Source: Onchocerca volvulus
Lineage: Eukaryota; Nematoda; Chromadorea; Rhabditida; Onchocercidae
DNA: 64,000 nucleotides
NCBI GenBank assembly: GCA_000499405.2
Contig: HG738140.1
Coordinates: 8,087,560 to 8,151,559 of the forward strand
Direction of reading: 5' to 3'
How positions within the stretch are numbered: the stretch's first letter is position 1; every line of letters starts with the position of its first letter. A program made the position numbers and the translations under genes. The notes below the pieces were generated by a model. The model ran no database searches. It saw nothing but the letters and a program-made list of their open reading frames with translations, and was not told the DNA's origin. Shown in pieces: positions 1 through 15,000 of this stretch.

Positions 1-3000
1 TTTTAACAGCATTAAGTCGAGCATACAAAGCATTATAAGCTTGTTGCAACTGCTGGTAGTATTTCGATAATTTCATATATGAATTTTCAAGTTCTATGCG
101 ACTGTTTTCCATCTGTGCACTTTTTTCCTGCCATTCAACTAAGCGACGATTGCTTTCATTTTCAGCCAAAGCTGCCTAAAATTAGAAAATTTCTAAGATT
201 CGAAAAAGTAAAGCCTTAATTTACGGTCTGTACCTGTCGTTGGCTTCTTTCGGCCATATCTTTTTGCTCTTCCAAATCACGTTCCCGTTCACGAGCACGT
301 TCAAGTTCGTCTTCGTGACGTTGTGAGAATTCGCATAGTTTCTCCGACAAACCTTCTCGATCAACCAATGACTTAAAATTACCACTATTATCAATACTTC
401 TCTCAAATATCAAAAATTTATGCAAATTAATGATAACGACAGTATCTTATTCAATTTGGCTTAAATTTGGTTTTTTATTATTTCTGAATGATCAAAAAAA
501 AAAAAAAAAATCGAAAATCTAATGAGACTCCTTAGCTTAGTATCCTGAAGCTTGATGACAAAAACTTACTTCTTTGAGTTGTTTGTTTAGAGTCCAAATT
601 TCACCTTTAAGGACCTCAACAGCAGTTTCCAATTCTGCATTCAGAATCATTAGCTGTTTGATTTCATCTGTTGAGTTATCATGCATTTGATTTGATTCGT
701 TTAAGCATTGGCAAATTTTATGATTTTCTGGTTCAACAGAATGATCATCACGAATGACTTTACATAACGACTAAAAAAAATGAAAATTTAGATGTAAACG
801 TTAAAAATTGCATAAAAAAACATATTTTTCTGATTTATTTTTTTATTCCCAATTTCAATCATTTTTATGTTTTTTGTTGATATTACTAAAGATGGCCTAA
901 CAAGTTACATTTCTTACTGCCTAATGGGAAGAAAATAAAATTGAAAAAATGATGGCATTTTTATCACAGAATTAAAAAAAAAAAAAAAGAAAAATAATAA
1001 TAAAAACTCTTCATGAATTCTATGACTACTTAGCAATTTAGTACAATGGATCATTAACGGCAAAAAATACTTTCCCGAAGATAAACTGTAAAAGGGCTAT
1101 TTGAAGGAAATTCATAACAGTAATTTCTAAATCACTCAACATAAAGCTGGTAAGAATGGTTAGACTACCAACACTTAATGCTCTTTTTCATGTCCAAGAA
1201 AAAGATACTGCCAAACAATTTTCTGTTTTACTAAAAGCTTTAGCTTAGAATGGAATTAGCACTCTGAACATCCTAGCAGGAATTTTATGATTTCCGTTCT
1301 GTTCGGCATTTACCATCATTTTGATAATATTGTGATCAGGTTGAAGCGAACATGCGCTTTTTGATTTTTGAAGTTTTCTTTTTTAGAATTTTCAACTTTA
1401 AGAATTCAAATTAATGTTTCGCCGGTGCCGAATACTTTTCGTAATATATATTCGTCAGATTTTCGTCTATTGTTGGATTGTTCCCGAAATACCCTATATG
1501 CCTTTAATTTTAGTATTTTCAAATCTTGAAGTTAAAAAAAACCAACTTCAGAAGATTGTTCTTGTTTTGCTTCTATGGCCTCAGAAAGATGAAAATCAGT
1601 CATTGTTTGCATTTCGTGATGTCGAACAACTGAAATTAGATCATTTGCAGCTAAAAACTAAATATATTTAACTAAAAGTAGTAAAAATCCATATTTTTAT
1701 AATATATATTGTACTTGAAAAACCCTTCCAAATACAGTATATAATATGAAAAAAATAAATCATCATTTTTGTTTTATCGATCATAAATCATTATCTCTAT
1801 TTTACCGATCAAACTCTATACAACATTTTCATTCCATATTCTGTATTCTCTCAATATTTTGCTTGAAATTTCCGATATAAAATTTCCTCACCAATTTAAA
1901 TACTCGTTTTCTAATCAAAGCTGAAGTTCGACAATGAAGAAATACTCCTCTACTTTATTACCTATGCAGGGTACCCTCATTACTGCGCCAATAAATCTTA
2001 AGCAAATGAATTGTTCGAACCTTCATCCATAATTGTGGATGCATCTTGCACCATACATTTAAGTTCAGCATCCACATTTGTGCTCTGTGAAACTGTTGGA
2101 AAGATCGTTGACTGCCTTTCGCTTTTTTCATTCAGCAATATAGTTTGAGTTAAGTAAGTATGCTGTGATTGCAGCATTTCGATGATATCATCCTTCTCTT
2201 GACTTCGACGTTCCATTTCACTACTTAACAAATCCAACGCTGCTGTCGATTCAACGCACCTATTTATTTATTTAAATTAACTGAAGAAGTAACAAAGCAT
2301 TAGTCTTGAATTATTGAAAATTTTGATTTAAATTTCAAAACTAAAAAATCATTTTTGACTCATTAGTTAATATCCAGATAAATTCCATTGTGATAAAGAT
2401 TTGGTGGATTTCTTGAATATTACATAAAGAGAAACTAATTTTAACATAATCTATATGTCGAATATAAAACTAAACCATTTAATTATCTTGCCATCTATAG
2501 GGGCTATAAAAGTTACAAAAAGTTTAGAGTAATATAAGGTTTTAAAAAAAATTAGGTTTTTAAAAAAAGTAGGAAATGAAATATTCCAAATTAAAAAATA
2601 AAGAGAAAATATAATGAGATATTCTATTCTAAGAACTATAAGTCTAATTATTGAATGATTTTAATGAAATCCCATAGATAAAAAGGTAGAAATAAATTAA
2701 GCTAAGAAATCTTTAATTAAAAAACAAACTTCATTTTTAATGTTTCGTTCTCGTTCAAAACTTTCTGTAGTTCGGTATTTTTCTGCTGCAGAGCCGAAGC
2801 GAATTTTCCTATTTGTGCCCTCAACTCTAAAATGACACTTTCGCTACCATCTGTCAATTTTTCAGCCATCAATAAATCTTCTCTTTCACTGTTAACAATT
2901 TCCATTTGCTGCTGCGCATGTTGCAGTTGTATATGCTGATGAGTGTTTACGCTTGTAGGCATAGCATCTAGATTTTGAGCTGTAAGGAATTGCAGTTGTA

Positions 3001-6000
3001 ACTGTAGTTGATCACATTCCACTTGCAATCTTTGTGTATGCATTTGCACTTCTTGTAGTTCAACATCTCGTTTCGCTAACAAATTTAGAGCTTCAGATTT
3101 CTCCTGATCCATAATTTCTATCTGTGCTTGCAGCTGATCAATGCGACCGTTTTTATCCTAAAGATTAATCAATGTATACTCGTTTTTAACTGAAATGTGC
3201 TAAAAACGAATGTATTAAAACACATGTTACTAAATGAAGTCTGATAATCTGTCTGACAAAAAAAATTTTCTTAATTTATCAATTAAACTCTCACATCTGC
3301 TTATTAGATTATAATCCTAGAGATCATGAGAAAAATAATCAAAAAATAAAAATAAAAAAAATATTAAAAGAGAAACCTCATTCTTATCATTTTCAGATCT
3401 TAAATGCGACAATTCAGATTTTTCAGAACATATGTCTTCAAGCTTGGATTGCAATGCTTGGATCAAAACATCTTTCGAATTGTTCAAAGTACAGAGAAGA
3501 GTCATTTCTTGATCCATAAAATCTCGCTGTCTTTGCAAAGCGGCCAGTTGCGTCTCGTATTGAATCATATGTTGCTCCCTATCATTGTTGTTTTTCATCA
3601 TAGAAGAAGCTAATAGAGCTTCTTTATCGGATTGCAACTGTCGAATAACTGCTTTGAATTTCCGTCTCTGTGTCTAAAACTGAATATATTTTGAGTCACA
3701 GTATTTAATCAAAAATAAAGAAATAATAAAGCACCAAAATATTTAAATAATTCTGAAAGACAAATTTTTTTTGAAATTACAAAGAAATTATTCCTTTATC
3801 AATAAATTTTTTGTTGTTGCGAGTATGCCTATTGTCTTTTGATTCTAAAGAAACCGCATTTGCTCTTTGGTGATGACTTCCTTCATTGTGAACACCAGTC
3901 TTCCTGCATACAAAGAAATCAAAATTTCAAGCACCTTAAATTTTATTCTTAATCGAATGATAATTAAACTATTGACCTTGTCAAGTTCAAGTTGTTTGGC
4001 TTGCTCATTGATAGTATTTTTCAAATCATTGACTGTATTCATCATTTGTCTGAGTTGATTAACGGCATTTTGTTCTCCGTCAGTAATTGATTCTTCGGAA
4101 GTTTTTCGCGATATATCTCCTTTCCGTTCCAACAAGATTGTTCGCACTTCGTCCCACTTTGATTCCATTGCTGCTTTCTCATTATTTAACTGAAAAAGTG
4201 CTAAAATATAAATGAAAGTAAATGATGATATTTTAGTTCGATATTAAAAGTGCCAGTATGTGTTACTGACATTTTACCAATATAATCGCATAACGACCTT
4301 TCCTAACAAACATCACATATTACATGGGACGAATAATCATCCAACTGAATGATATCATGGGTTACCGCTTAATATACCGGACATTGTTGAACGAAACAGA
4401 AAGTAACCGATCAATTTGCAATTTTCGCTATCATATTCATAAAAAATCACCATTCAAATATTATCTCCAAATTTCCTAGCAGATTCATCACAATGAATTC
4501 ACGAAACAAAAGTTTGTATTTCTTTATAAAGAAAATAATTATAAGCAATTTTTGGTTACCGCTGCAATTTATTAGAAATAATAAAATAAATATTAAACAA
4601 ATCGATAAATTATGAAGATAACCAAAAATAAAGTAATTTTCAAGTTTTCACTCCCATCATTTTATCTGGAAAGTCGCAATTCTTTAATAGACTCACTGCT
4701 GGATCTTGAAATTCTTTAATGAAATTCGAAAGTCAATGCTGGAATGTAAATCTAAAAAATTACCTGCTTTTCTAACATTTGTATTTCCATATGAACGGCT
4801 TCCATTTCATCAACAGCAAATCGCCACTGCTTCATTTCTTCATTCAGTTTATTATTTTCGATCGTCCTAGCTTTTAACTGCTCATTTTTCAAATCTAATT
4901 CTTCTTTTAAGTTATTTATTTCTTTTTCTGCGACGTTGAACTAAAAAAAAAAAGCTGTATCGTAATTCTTTACTGACATATAGGAAATAATTTTTCTAAA
5001 TAAATCAGTGATTTTAATTGCATCGATATAATTAATTCTTTTCGATATGAATAAAAATCTCATATAATTTAAAGTGATTTTAATCAATAACTTGTATTGT
5101 TACGTGCAAAAATTTATAGAAATTAATCCCAGTATATAGAAGAAATTATCCTTTCATGATTCTACATTTATTCTATATTTCATTATCCTACCAAAGTAAT
5201 GAGTGGTTATCAATTTCAAGAAATGATACTTCGAAATTTTATTCCGAAAGTTCCTATTTTCCACAAATCTTAAATAAAATTGTTTTACTGCATTTTCTTT
5301 ACCTTAGTTAAAAATTCAGACTGCAAGGATTTCTGATATTTCTTTTGTTGGGCACAATTTCGACGAGCCTCTCCAGCTTGTTCTTTAGCTTGCCGAACTC
5401 GTATTTCAGCATTTTCCAACTTTTCTTTGGCATCTTTCAATTGTTCCTCCAATTCAAAATTAACGCAGCCCATTTGAACAATCTTCTCCTGCACTAAAGA
5501 GCACTCTTCACGAACTGCATCCAGCTCAATTCGCATTTCATTTACCATCTTCTCATAATATCCTGAAAATATTTCCGTCGCAAATCAGAATAATGTTCAC
5601 GGAAAAAGCTACTCTTACTGAAAAGAATAATTGATGAAGATTAACAATACTTCTAATAGGTACCAGCTATCTCTGTTACTCAAGTGGCATTCGAAACGAT
5701 GTTTTCAAAATCTACGAATTCAATTGGAGCAGAAAATTACCCTGCACAGTTGCGACATTTTCGGATATCGACCATTGCAAAGCTTCCGTACCTGTCTGCC
5801 TTTCAGTAATTTTCCCCTTTAAAAAGGATTACTAAAGACTTCAAAACTTGACATAATAATAGCTGGATGAATCGTGTAAAGCGAGAAAAATTAATCAAAC
5901 TTAATGAATAATATCAGTGGTTGTGTTTATTACTGAAATTCTTTGAATTTAATCCAGAAAATCTTCAAGGATAAAATACTATCTGCACCATCATTTGGGT

Positions 6001-9000
6001 AGGTATTGATTTGAAAGCGCTTCCTGTACTGATCAAATTTGAACTAGCTTCCATCGCACCATGAGTAGAAGGAGCAATAATGGAAGCAGCCGAAATATTT
6101 TTGTCTAAATGGATCAATCGAGATTCAAGCTCATTATTTTGAGCCTTCAAGACGGTCTTTTCTGCTTCCAGTGAACTGATTTTGAGATTTAAAGCCTTTA
6201 TGTGCAATTTTTCGTCTGAAAATGGAAGATATTGAGGAAAATAAGGCAAAATAAAGAGAAAATTTGATAAAAATTTCAAATATGTATTTGACCGCAATTT
6301 CGTGAATTTGTAGAAGGGCTCTCATTGGCAATACCTTAATTACAAAAATTTATTGGAGAAAGATACATAAAAATTTCTGATGGTGCAACAAGTCTAATTG
6401 AAGTCCGATAATTTTTTCTCTGCCCAAGTTTTCCCTCTTTCTGTACTTTCTCTTTTTTCAAGTCTTCAGGTCTAATGAATGCTTTAATCAATTAAAAGCA
6501 AAAAATTGTCGATTTCTTGAAAAAATGTTTCAAGATTTTATTTGTGAAACACATCTACAACAAGCAGATTTTGATGAAATAATTCTTTCATTTGATGGAA
6601 AATATTTTTTTTTTCTTGAAAAATTTCTTTCGGACAAATAAAATTTTTCCCTTCTATTGACATACTTCAAACCAATGTTTTTATTTCCACAACGAATTTC
6701 TAACGCTTTCTTTCTCAAATAAAGCTACTGATTAATAAAGACTACTTGACAATTTAGATTTGGTGATGGTAGAAAGACCGTACTTCAAAGTACATCTTAA
6801 TGATAGTTGTATGAATTGTAAGAGGTCACTTTCTTAATGACTTACTGTGAAAGAAAATGTCAAATTTGTTTCAAATCTAAAGATTTCATGCTTTTAGGTA
6901 CACAGCCTCACTCCCCTTGTACCAAAATATTGCAAATCACTTCCAAAAATTTTCCACGTTTGAAAAGTCTCAAAAATTTTGTTGTTAAAAAATGCTTTGC
7001 GAGTGAAATGTGACATTTTCTGCCGCACACAATCGTCATAAAGCTATTTGTGGTTGCACTCAATTCTTTTCTCTCTCTCTTTCTCAAATGGCCTTCGTTC
7101 CTTTCGAACAATTCATCATCTACTTTCCTCCTTTACCAGAAAACGTCATCATTTATTTTCATAGAAATTCGCTTCTTACAGAATCAATTTTTTGGATATT
7201 TCGAAATATTCTGAAAATCCCATCATATAATATTTTTCTAACATATTTACTAGACAAAGAGAGTAATGACTGTTTGGATATAATAAAGTCGGATGACATG
7301 CAAGTAATAGGTAGTGGTAGCTTTGTTCTCTAACTTTCTCTTCTTTATCTTTTGATCTAATATTTGAATTACACTTTTTTTTTTTCGCATAAAAAAAATT
7401 GTCGCTTCAATTAAAATGACCTTTTCTGGAAAAGATAAATTGGAAAGGTGTCGCAGTGACAATTCCTCACATGTATCCCCACTTTCCTGTTATTTAATTG
7501 CCAAAATTGCTTACATCGTCGGAGATAGTTGTGCTTATCTTCTCTTTTACTGCACACAACTATTTCAGTGAAAATATTGTTGTAATTTTCCTAAAAACAG
7601 GACAGAAGTGGAGAGAATTGCAACTTTCCGCATTGTCACTCTCACATTGTTGTTTTGTTTCACTATCCAAATGCCAAATTTGCTCTTATTCACGCAACTC
7701 TTTCGTTTAAATATATAGTTGAATAGCTGAATTTAACACAGGTCTCGAATTTTCAACAAGGAAATTGCTGAGACTAGAAGTTGAGAATTTTTTTTAGTTT
7801 TGAATCTTTGTGAATTGTATTAGGAAATTAGTGGAAACTTATTACTTTAATAATCTTTAAAATAGCAGAAATCCGATTTTTTTTTTGTTCTTAGATCTGA
7901 AAATTTTTCGAAATGCAGAAACTGTCCAAATAATTTCAAATTCATTTAATATAGGATTTCGAACAGTTCAGAAAATAACAAATTCTTCAGTAAAATTCAG
8001 ATTTACAATTATAAATCATTCCCTGCATACTTTTAGTATCAATTTTCATTCAACTACTTATCAGTTCTTCTCTTTCCATTCTCTGTTCATTCTTTTCTAC
8101 ACATACTATAGTAAAATAAAGCTGAAATAAGCTCAGCAAATTGCATTATTCTTATTTTTCTATCTTGATAACATACTCTCTGCATCTTTTGATATCAGTC
8201 AATTACTATTAACTCTCCTTTTTCCCTTCTGCAATCATTCTTTTCTACATACACTAGTTTTCATCAGATGATTGACTGGACAGTCCATGATAAAACTTGA
8301 ACTGATAATAAATCTCCCATGAAAAAAAGAATGTTTTATCTCTGTTTCAAACGCTTATCTATCCTATCCCATAAATATCATTTGCACAAACTTTTCTTTT
8401 CTTATTTATGACTGTTTGACTGAACAATGAATCATAATGTGTCGTATTGATCATTGCTGTTCATCAAATACTTATAACTCTTTAGAAGAATGCCCTTTCG
8501 AATGCGCTCATGTCTTCTAATCAATTGTACGAATGAAACAGCTTTAGCATTACAAAAATTGACTTTTTGATATTTTAGTTTAATGTATTTTTCGATAATC
8601 ACTAGCCATTTATATCCTTCCAGTTTATCTTTCTATAATCTATCCATTTTCTGTCAGACCAATATGGAAGAATTCTTTTTCGGTTCTTTTCGGAATTAAA
8701 AGTAAACTAGGGAATGTTTTCTTATCTATATAATATTATGAAACGACGATAAAATAAATATTTTATATTTTAAGTGAGAATGCTAACTTTTTTGGGATCA
8801 TTTATTTAGCTTTCGGATAAAGTGCTCAAATCCTATCATTATGCAATGCTATAATCAATATGATTAGAAAAAGAAAAAAAAATTGATGGGAATATGACAT
8901 TCCCATTAAATGTAACAAAATAAGTTCATGGAGTTATTTTTTAAACTAATTACTTTGCCCTCTAATTAAAAATCTCTTCCCCTCGTAATTAATCAAACTT

Positions 9001-12000
9001 ATTTTTTACAATCCTCATTCGCACTAGCTTCATTGCTTCATCACAGATCAAGCAAAAATGACCACGTGGTCTTTTTTTATTATTGGCACGAGCTGCGTGT
9101 TGAATAAGATTTGCATATGTATCATTTTATACGTTATAAAAATTCAAGGAATACTGACATATCTTTTGAGTTTTAAAGAGAGTTGAAATTTCTGGTTAAA
9201 TGTGATTAAATATTTTAACTAATTAATCTTTAGATATGATATTACAGAATGATACATTAGACTGCACGATGTTAACGATAAGGATGTTGCTGCAACTGCC
9301 ATTAATTTATTCGTATTACTGCTAACCTGTCGATCATTGACAGTTATTCAGTAATTATTAAACGGTCGAATGGTACCAGAAAGTATAGCTATTCGAAGGA
9401 TTTTAATTAGCTGAAGTGCTGTGAAGTGGTTTGGATTTGAGTCTTATCTCAGCCAACGCAGAATTCCATCTCTTTCTAGTTCCTGTACTATTATCGAATG
9501 TGTTACTTTCTGAATGTTTGAAGTCTTTTCTCATTCTCATCCACTGTTCATAACATAGCAAAACTTTTGATGTGAAAAGAAAACAGCTGTCCAACTTTTT
9601 AACAATAGTAATACGGCCATAACATTTCACGATGGCAGTTTGTCCAGTGTGTAAAGTTAATAGTGTGAAGAAACGAGCAACATGGCGTGGTTTGCTATAC
9701 TGTATATTGTGTTTCCCATGTGGTATTTATTGCTGTCTGAAGAATCGTGTATGGTTCTGTCCATTGTGTACTAACGAGGTAAGATCCTTTTTCTTGAAAT
9801 GTATTTATATTATCGAACAAAAAGAGGATAGTTTTGCTCTAAGTTAAGTTTTCTAAATCATTTAGTTCATTTATTTCGAGGATCCAATTTTCTCAGTTAG
9901 TTTACATTCCAAAAAGGATAAACTATAAATTTCAATAAAGATGACACTAAATACAGATAGAAGGAGGTTATGGAATATTTTTCTGTAAATTTATGTAATG
10001 AAACATAAAGTTAGAATTCCGGTTTTTTAAAAAAATATTCCAGATCAATTATTCCGATGGTAGAGAGCCATCGTTCAGTCGAGATTATCGCTGCTACAGA
10101 TCATTTAAAAAAGTAAGCAATAGTGATACTACAGATAACGAAGAGCACGGTATTCCGGAAAGTCAAACTACGAGTTGTGGAAGGACAGTTTCTGGTGACA
10201 GTGAATCTACTAGTTCTACAATACCGGTACTAAAGCAGTAATTTTTATTTATTGCCTGTCCAGCTATCTATTGTGCAATTTATACTTCTTATATAGAAAC
10301 ATGAGCAATGTAAAGATTTTTTGACTTTTATTCTTAGCCTTATTACTGAAATTTTTTGCTTATTTCACAATTTCTTCAAGAAGTTGGCAATTTCTCATGT
10401 TTCTTATGAAAATTTTTATACTGAGAAAATATAAGTAAGGAATTCTCATTGTCCAATATTTTGAAAATAGAGCTTAAGAAATTCACCTGCTTAATGACAT
10501 TTAATTTTTCTCATTCCTATCTTTCAGTGCTTCTTTACCTGTTGATTTATTTCTATCCAGTTATTTGGATCTAATTCTGGATTTAGCTATTAATTATTAT
10601 TATGTTCTATATTATTGTTTCGCGGTATATAGTTTTACATCTTTTCGTTCTACAATTTCTTTGAATATAAATTTTCTCACTTGAAGAACCATGCTCGGTT
10701 CACGAAAAAAGCCAAAACTAATAGTAGAAAATTACAATAATTATTACTAATTATATGATGATGTATTCAGACATTCCCTTTTCATTTTTCCTACATCACA
10801 TTTAACTGAGTATGAAGGTTCCTTATTTTTGCTCATTGTACTATATATTAAATATTTTTGCTTCACTTCTTTATTTTACTTGATGAATTGAATAAAAGTT
10901 TGAATTTTTACTTTTTGCTTATTTGGAAATGTTGAAAATTAATATATAAAAAGTATCCACTAAAAAAAAGAATGAAACATTCTAATTATTTTTTTTTTAA
11001 CCATTTAATAAAAACAAGCTAGGGTACTTCGCAAGATTATTTAAATTAATTTTGGTATTCGAAATCTAATTTCCTAATAAGTTTTAGACATTTAAATTTG
11101 ATATGAAGGTAAATGCTTATTTCTCTGTCTGCAGCATAATGCCTAGAATTCTTAAGATCTTTCTAATTTTCAATCATGACAATTCTAGTTTTTCGGATGA
11201 AATTAATTTCCAAACGATGCTTCAAAATGAATGAGTGGGTATCCGCACGCAAATAATTATAAATAAAAAGACCAAAACTTTCGTATTCGGGAATTTCATT
11301 TAGCACCAAAAAATTGACTCTCCATAAAGCTTCTGTCATTTTCACTTTCAAGGATTATTTATGCATATTTAGAAACTCGACAGCATAAAAAATTCAACTT
11401 ACCATTGCATCTTCGGTTCATTTGTTCTTTTTCTTGCTCCAGAGCCTTTAATTTTGTTTCATAAGCCTTCGATTTTATTAGCGCTCTTCGCTCCACTTTC
11501 GATGCACCCAATGAATCTCTTAGCAAACCAACATGCTCTTCATATATCATTGTATCTTTTTCCAGTAATTCAATATATTGATCCTGAGCTTCCAAAGCCT
11601 CTGCAAAAAGTTGAATGTTAATTTTTTAAAATTAGAAATAAAACAAGAATTAAATCAGAATTAAATTCTGATACTTTCACTCTGTTAAGATACTCAATTT
11701 ATTGAACTGGAATCATGGCAGAGTTAAATACCTTTCAATCGTTCAACATCATCAAGAACGGAAATTTTTTGTTCTAGTAGAATATCCGCTGTTTGTTGAG
11801 CCTCTTCTAAATCATCAGCCAATTGAACAATCAGAGCTCGATCATCGTCCAACTTTGAACGAAGTTTCATAGTTTCCTTTTGTTTTGCATCTAATGCTTC
11901 CCATGCATCATTCAGTTTTTCTCTGCAGTTCATTTGCAACATGCAAGAAAGAAAAAAAAAAAAAATCTACTGGATGCACAAACTTCCAGTGAAAACAAAT

Positions 12001-15000
12001 GGAATAAATGCATAAACCAAAGGATATACTGTCTGTAAAATTCCATCCTAAAAAAAAAAACTGAGATATAATAATAGAGTAATTTTTATTACGAAGTGGT
12101 ATATTTTGGCTAATGTATACGTAAATTCTTAGGTAAAGACAATCATTTATAAAATTTTGTCTGCATTAATACTTGAAAGGGTACTTGTTAGAATTAAGAA
12201 GTTTCAGTAAGCGAGTATTTTCTTCCAGTGTCCATTCACGATCCGCTCTAAGCGTTTCAATACTCGCATTCAAATGCTCAATCTAAAATACATTAGCTAT
12301 TAATTTCGATATTTATCTTGAAAGTATTATATGTTTAGATGAAGCTGAGACTTCAAGCACTTTCTAGTTTATACTTTTATCAGTTTTTTTTTTCCATCAA
12401 ATTGTTATATCATCCGCAAAAAATTACAAAAAATTACCTTGTCGGTGTATTCTATATTCATTGTAGAAATTTTTTCCTCCAAATCACGAATTTTCCCTTG
12501 CATAGCGGCACGAGCTTTCAGGATTTGATTCCGACCATCCCGACGCATTTCATCTAACTGTGTTTGGAGCTAAAAATTAAATTGCTATTGAAAATCACAT
12601 GAATAATAATATGCTTCCAAACTTAACTTTATCAAACAAAAAATCGAAAATTTAGATCTTAATGACTTACATTTAATCAACTAAACACAATGGAATAAAC
12701 AAAAATTCAATAAAATATATACACATATGCTTAATTAAAGAAAAAACTGCGCCCCATTAATATACTGCAAAACTTTCAGTTAAAAAGATCAGTGATATAA
12801 TTGACGGAAAAGATTGGGAAGAAAAGAACAGATGCCAATTGATATTTTCGGAGATAAACAACACTGATTATAACTATGCAGAACAATTAACCTAAAATCG
12901 AATGAAAAGAAAAAACATAAAATTTGAATAATTGCGACTACGATACATGTCAAAAATGTGCACCAACAGAAAGTGAAACAGCCCTAATCCATTAAGATAG
13001 CCCGACATTATGCAACATCACGCAGAGGAAATAACATGCTGGCCTACTATGCTTATCGAAGACTTTCAGAATTAATGAAAGAGAATCGTGGAAATTAGTC
13101 AGGGATTAATTTACTTGGATATTCTCTAATAATCATTTGCAATGTAAGTAGTATCTAGTGGTCAATTTACTTGGGTATTCTCTCGAATATTCTCTTTCAT
13201 AATTATCATAAAAAAGTTGCGAAAATTTGGAAAATGAATAACTTGGCTCAAGTGATTCTGTGATTCTGTGGCACATTTTTCCATTTCCTGAATCGTTTGT
13301 CGCAACTGATCATTTTCAGTTGTTACATCAATGATTGCTTGCGTAATATTGTCGCTTTCTTCTTGGCCACTATCTGAAATGAGTGATTCACGACTTCTGA
13401 TAATGAGTATGTCATGCTTTCGAAATATAAAATTTAGGTCATGAAAATTTCAATTTTGAACATTCCTGAAAAATGAACTTTTTAATTTAGATGGAAGCTT
13501 ACCACTTTTCAATTCTTTACGAGGTGGCAAATCGAAAGTTACTTTCTTCCTTTGCTTCTTTTTATGCAAGGAACATGTATTGCCTCCACTGTCACCGTTG
13601 TGGTCATCCTGTATGTTGCTGGTACTTTGCGTTATTGAACTGCATTCCTCACTTGGATCAACTGGTGGAGGAGAACCTGAGCTACCTGAATAAAATCTTG
13701 CTCAAATATCTTGTATGATGATTTTTGAGTTAATCTTCTCAGAGGCAAGATTTTTATACTTTTAACCGTGTGATCAAAGACATCTTTTATCACACGGTTA
13801 AAAATATAAAAATCTACCTGCCTCTGAGAAGATTTCTGCGTGAAAATTTTCCAAATTATTGGAAAATCTTTGGATCTATTCCGAACAAATCGAAATTTTC
13901 ATCAACTAACCCATTTTGAATTGCACAACAGCATGTCCAGGTGAGAAGGAATCACGTTGATGTCGTTGTTCCTTCTGTGGTTGCTGTAGTGATGACAATG
14001 GAGTAAATGTGGGTTCAAAAACATACGCTGCTTCGGTTTCTGTCGAATCTTCTCGTGTCGTTCGCGTGTCTAAATCCTGAAATCTTGGATTTTCGAAGAA
14101 AATTCGGAAATCATCAACTAAATATTGGGAAATGGTTGTAAGAAAAATTATTTTCTGTCACCAAATTTCGTAACCTTTCACAAAATAGGAAAGTATAAAT
14201 TATCAGCCTGAAAAAATATGGATTTTGATTTACATGGTTCTATTATTTCTGAAATTACCTTTTGTTTCAAAATGAACTTATATATCAATTATGATATGAC
14301 AACATTTTTATGATTTTCATAAATTTTTCATCTTCCAGCGAATTCGAAAGTACCTGTAGTTTTTGCTGCATGATATGGAAAGCTTTAGCTTTCGCTTGCA
14401 CAAGTTCTCCCTGTTCACGGCACATTTCTTGCAATTCAATAATATGCCGTTCTTTTTCAAGTATCGTATCATTCAATTCTATTATTTTCATATCCTGCAA
14501 AAGTCTAACGTCAATTCTTCCCGAGCATAGAAATTAATGGTTGAAATTTATATTTTCATATCAGATTAAAATTTATGCAATTTACTTAAATAATGTCGCT
14601 TGTTCGAAAGAACGATGGACCCGTCTTTATTCTATTTAGAAATCATGAGTAATCATAAGATAAGTAAAATCAAGCATTAGGTCATTCCAAAGCAAAACAT
14701 CTGAATCAATAACATGAGATGCCCATTTTTCATGGACCTATGGACGACCAAAGTTATATTCGATTTGGTTGAGACTTTCTAATGTTCTTGATAAAAAGCA
14801 AGCCAACTTTATAAACGTCCATATTAAGAAACGCCTTAGCCCAACTCAGTTAGAACACCAATTGGTAAAATAGGAAATGTCTGAATTATTCTTATCCGTC
14901 TAATAAAATTTTCATTCAAACTCCATGTATATAGAAAATTTGAAGTGACTTATTTCTTTGACCTTTTCAATCAGTTGTGAATGAATGCGCTCTAGATCTC

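Noticed and set aside
1414..1671. 85-codon plus-strand ORF
   Set aside because: It overlaps antisense a real exon of the coiled-coil gene (1629-1547) that fits both neighbouring phases.
1998..2020. TAA at 1998-2000 as the end of the coiled-coil gene
   Set aside because: A phase-1 donor at 2020-2019 joins the exon at 1629-1547 and then 770-570 in frame, so the stop is intronic (or an alternative end).
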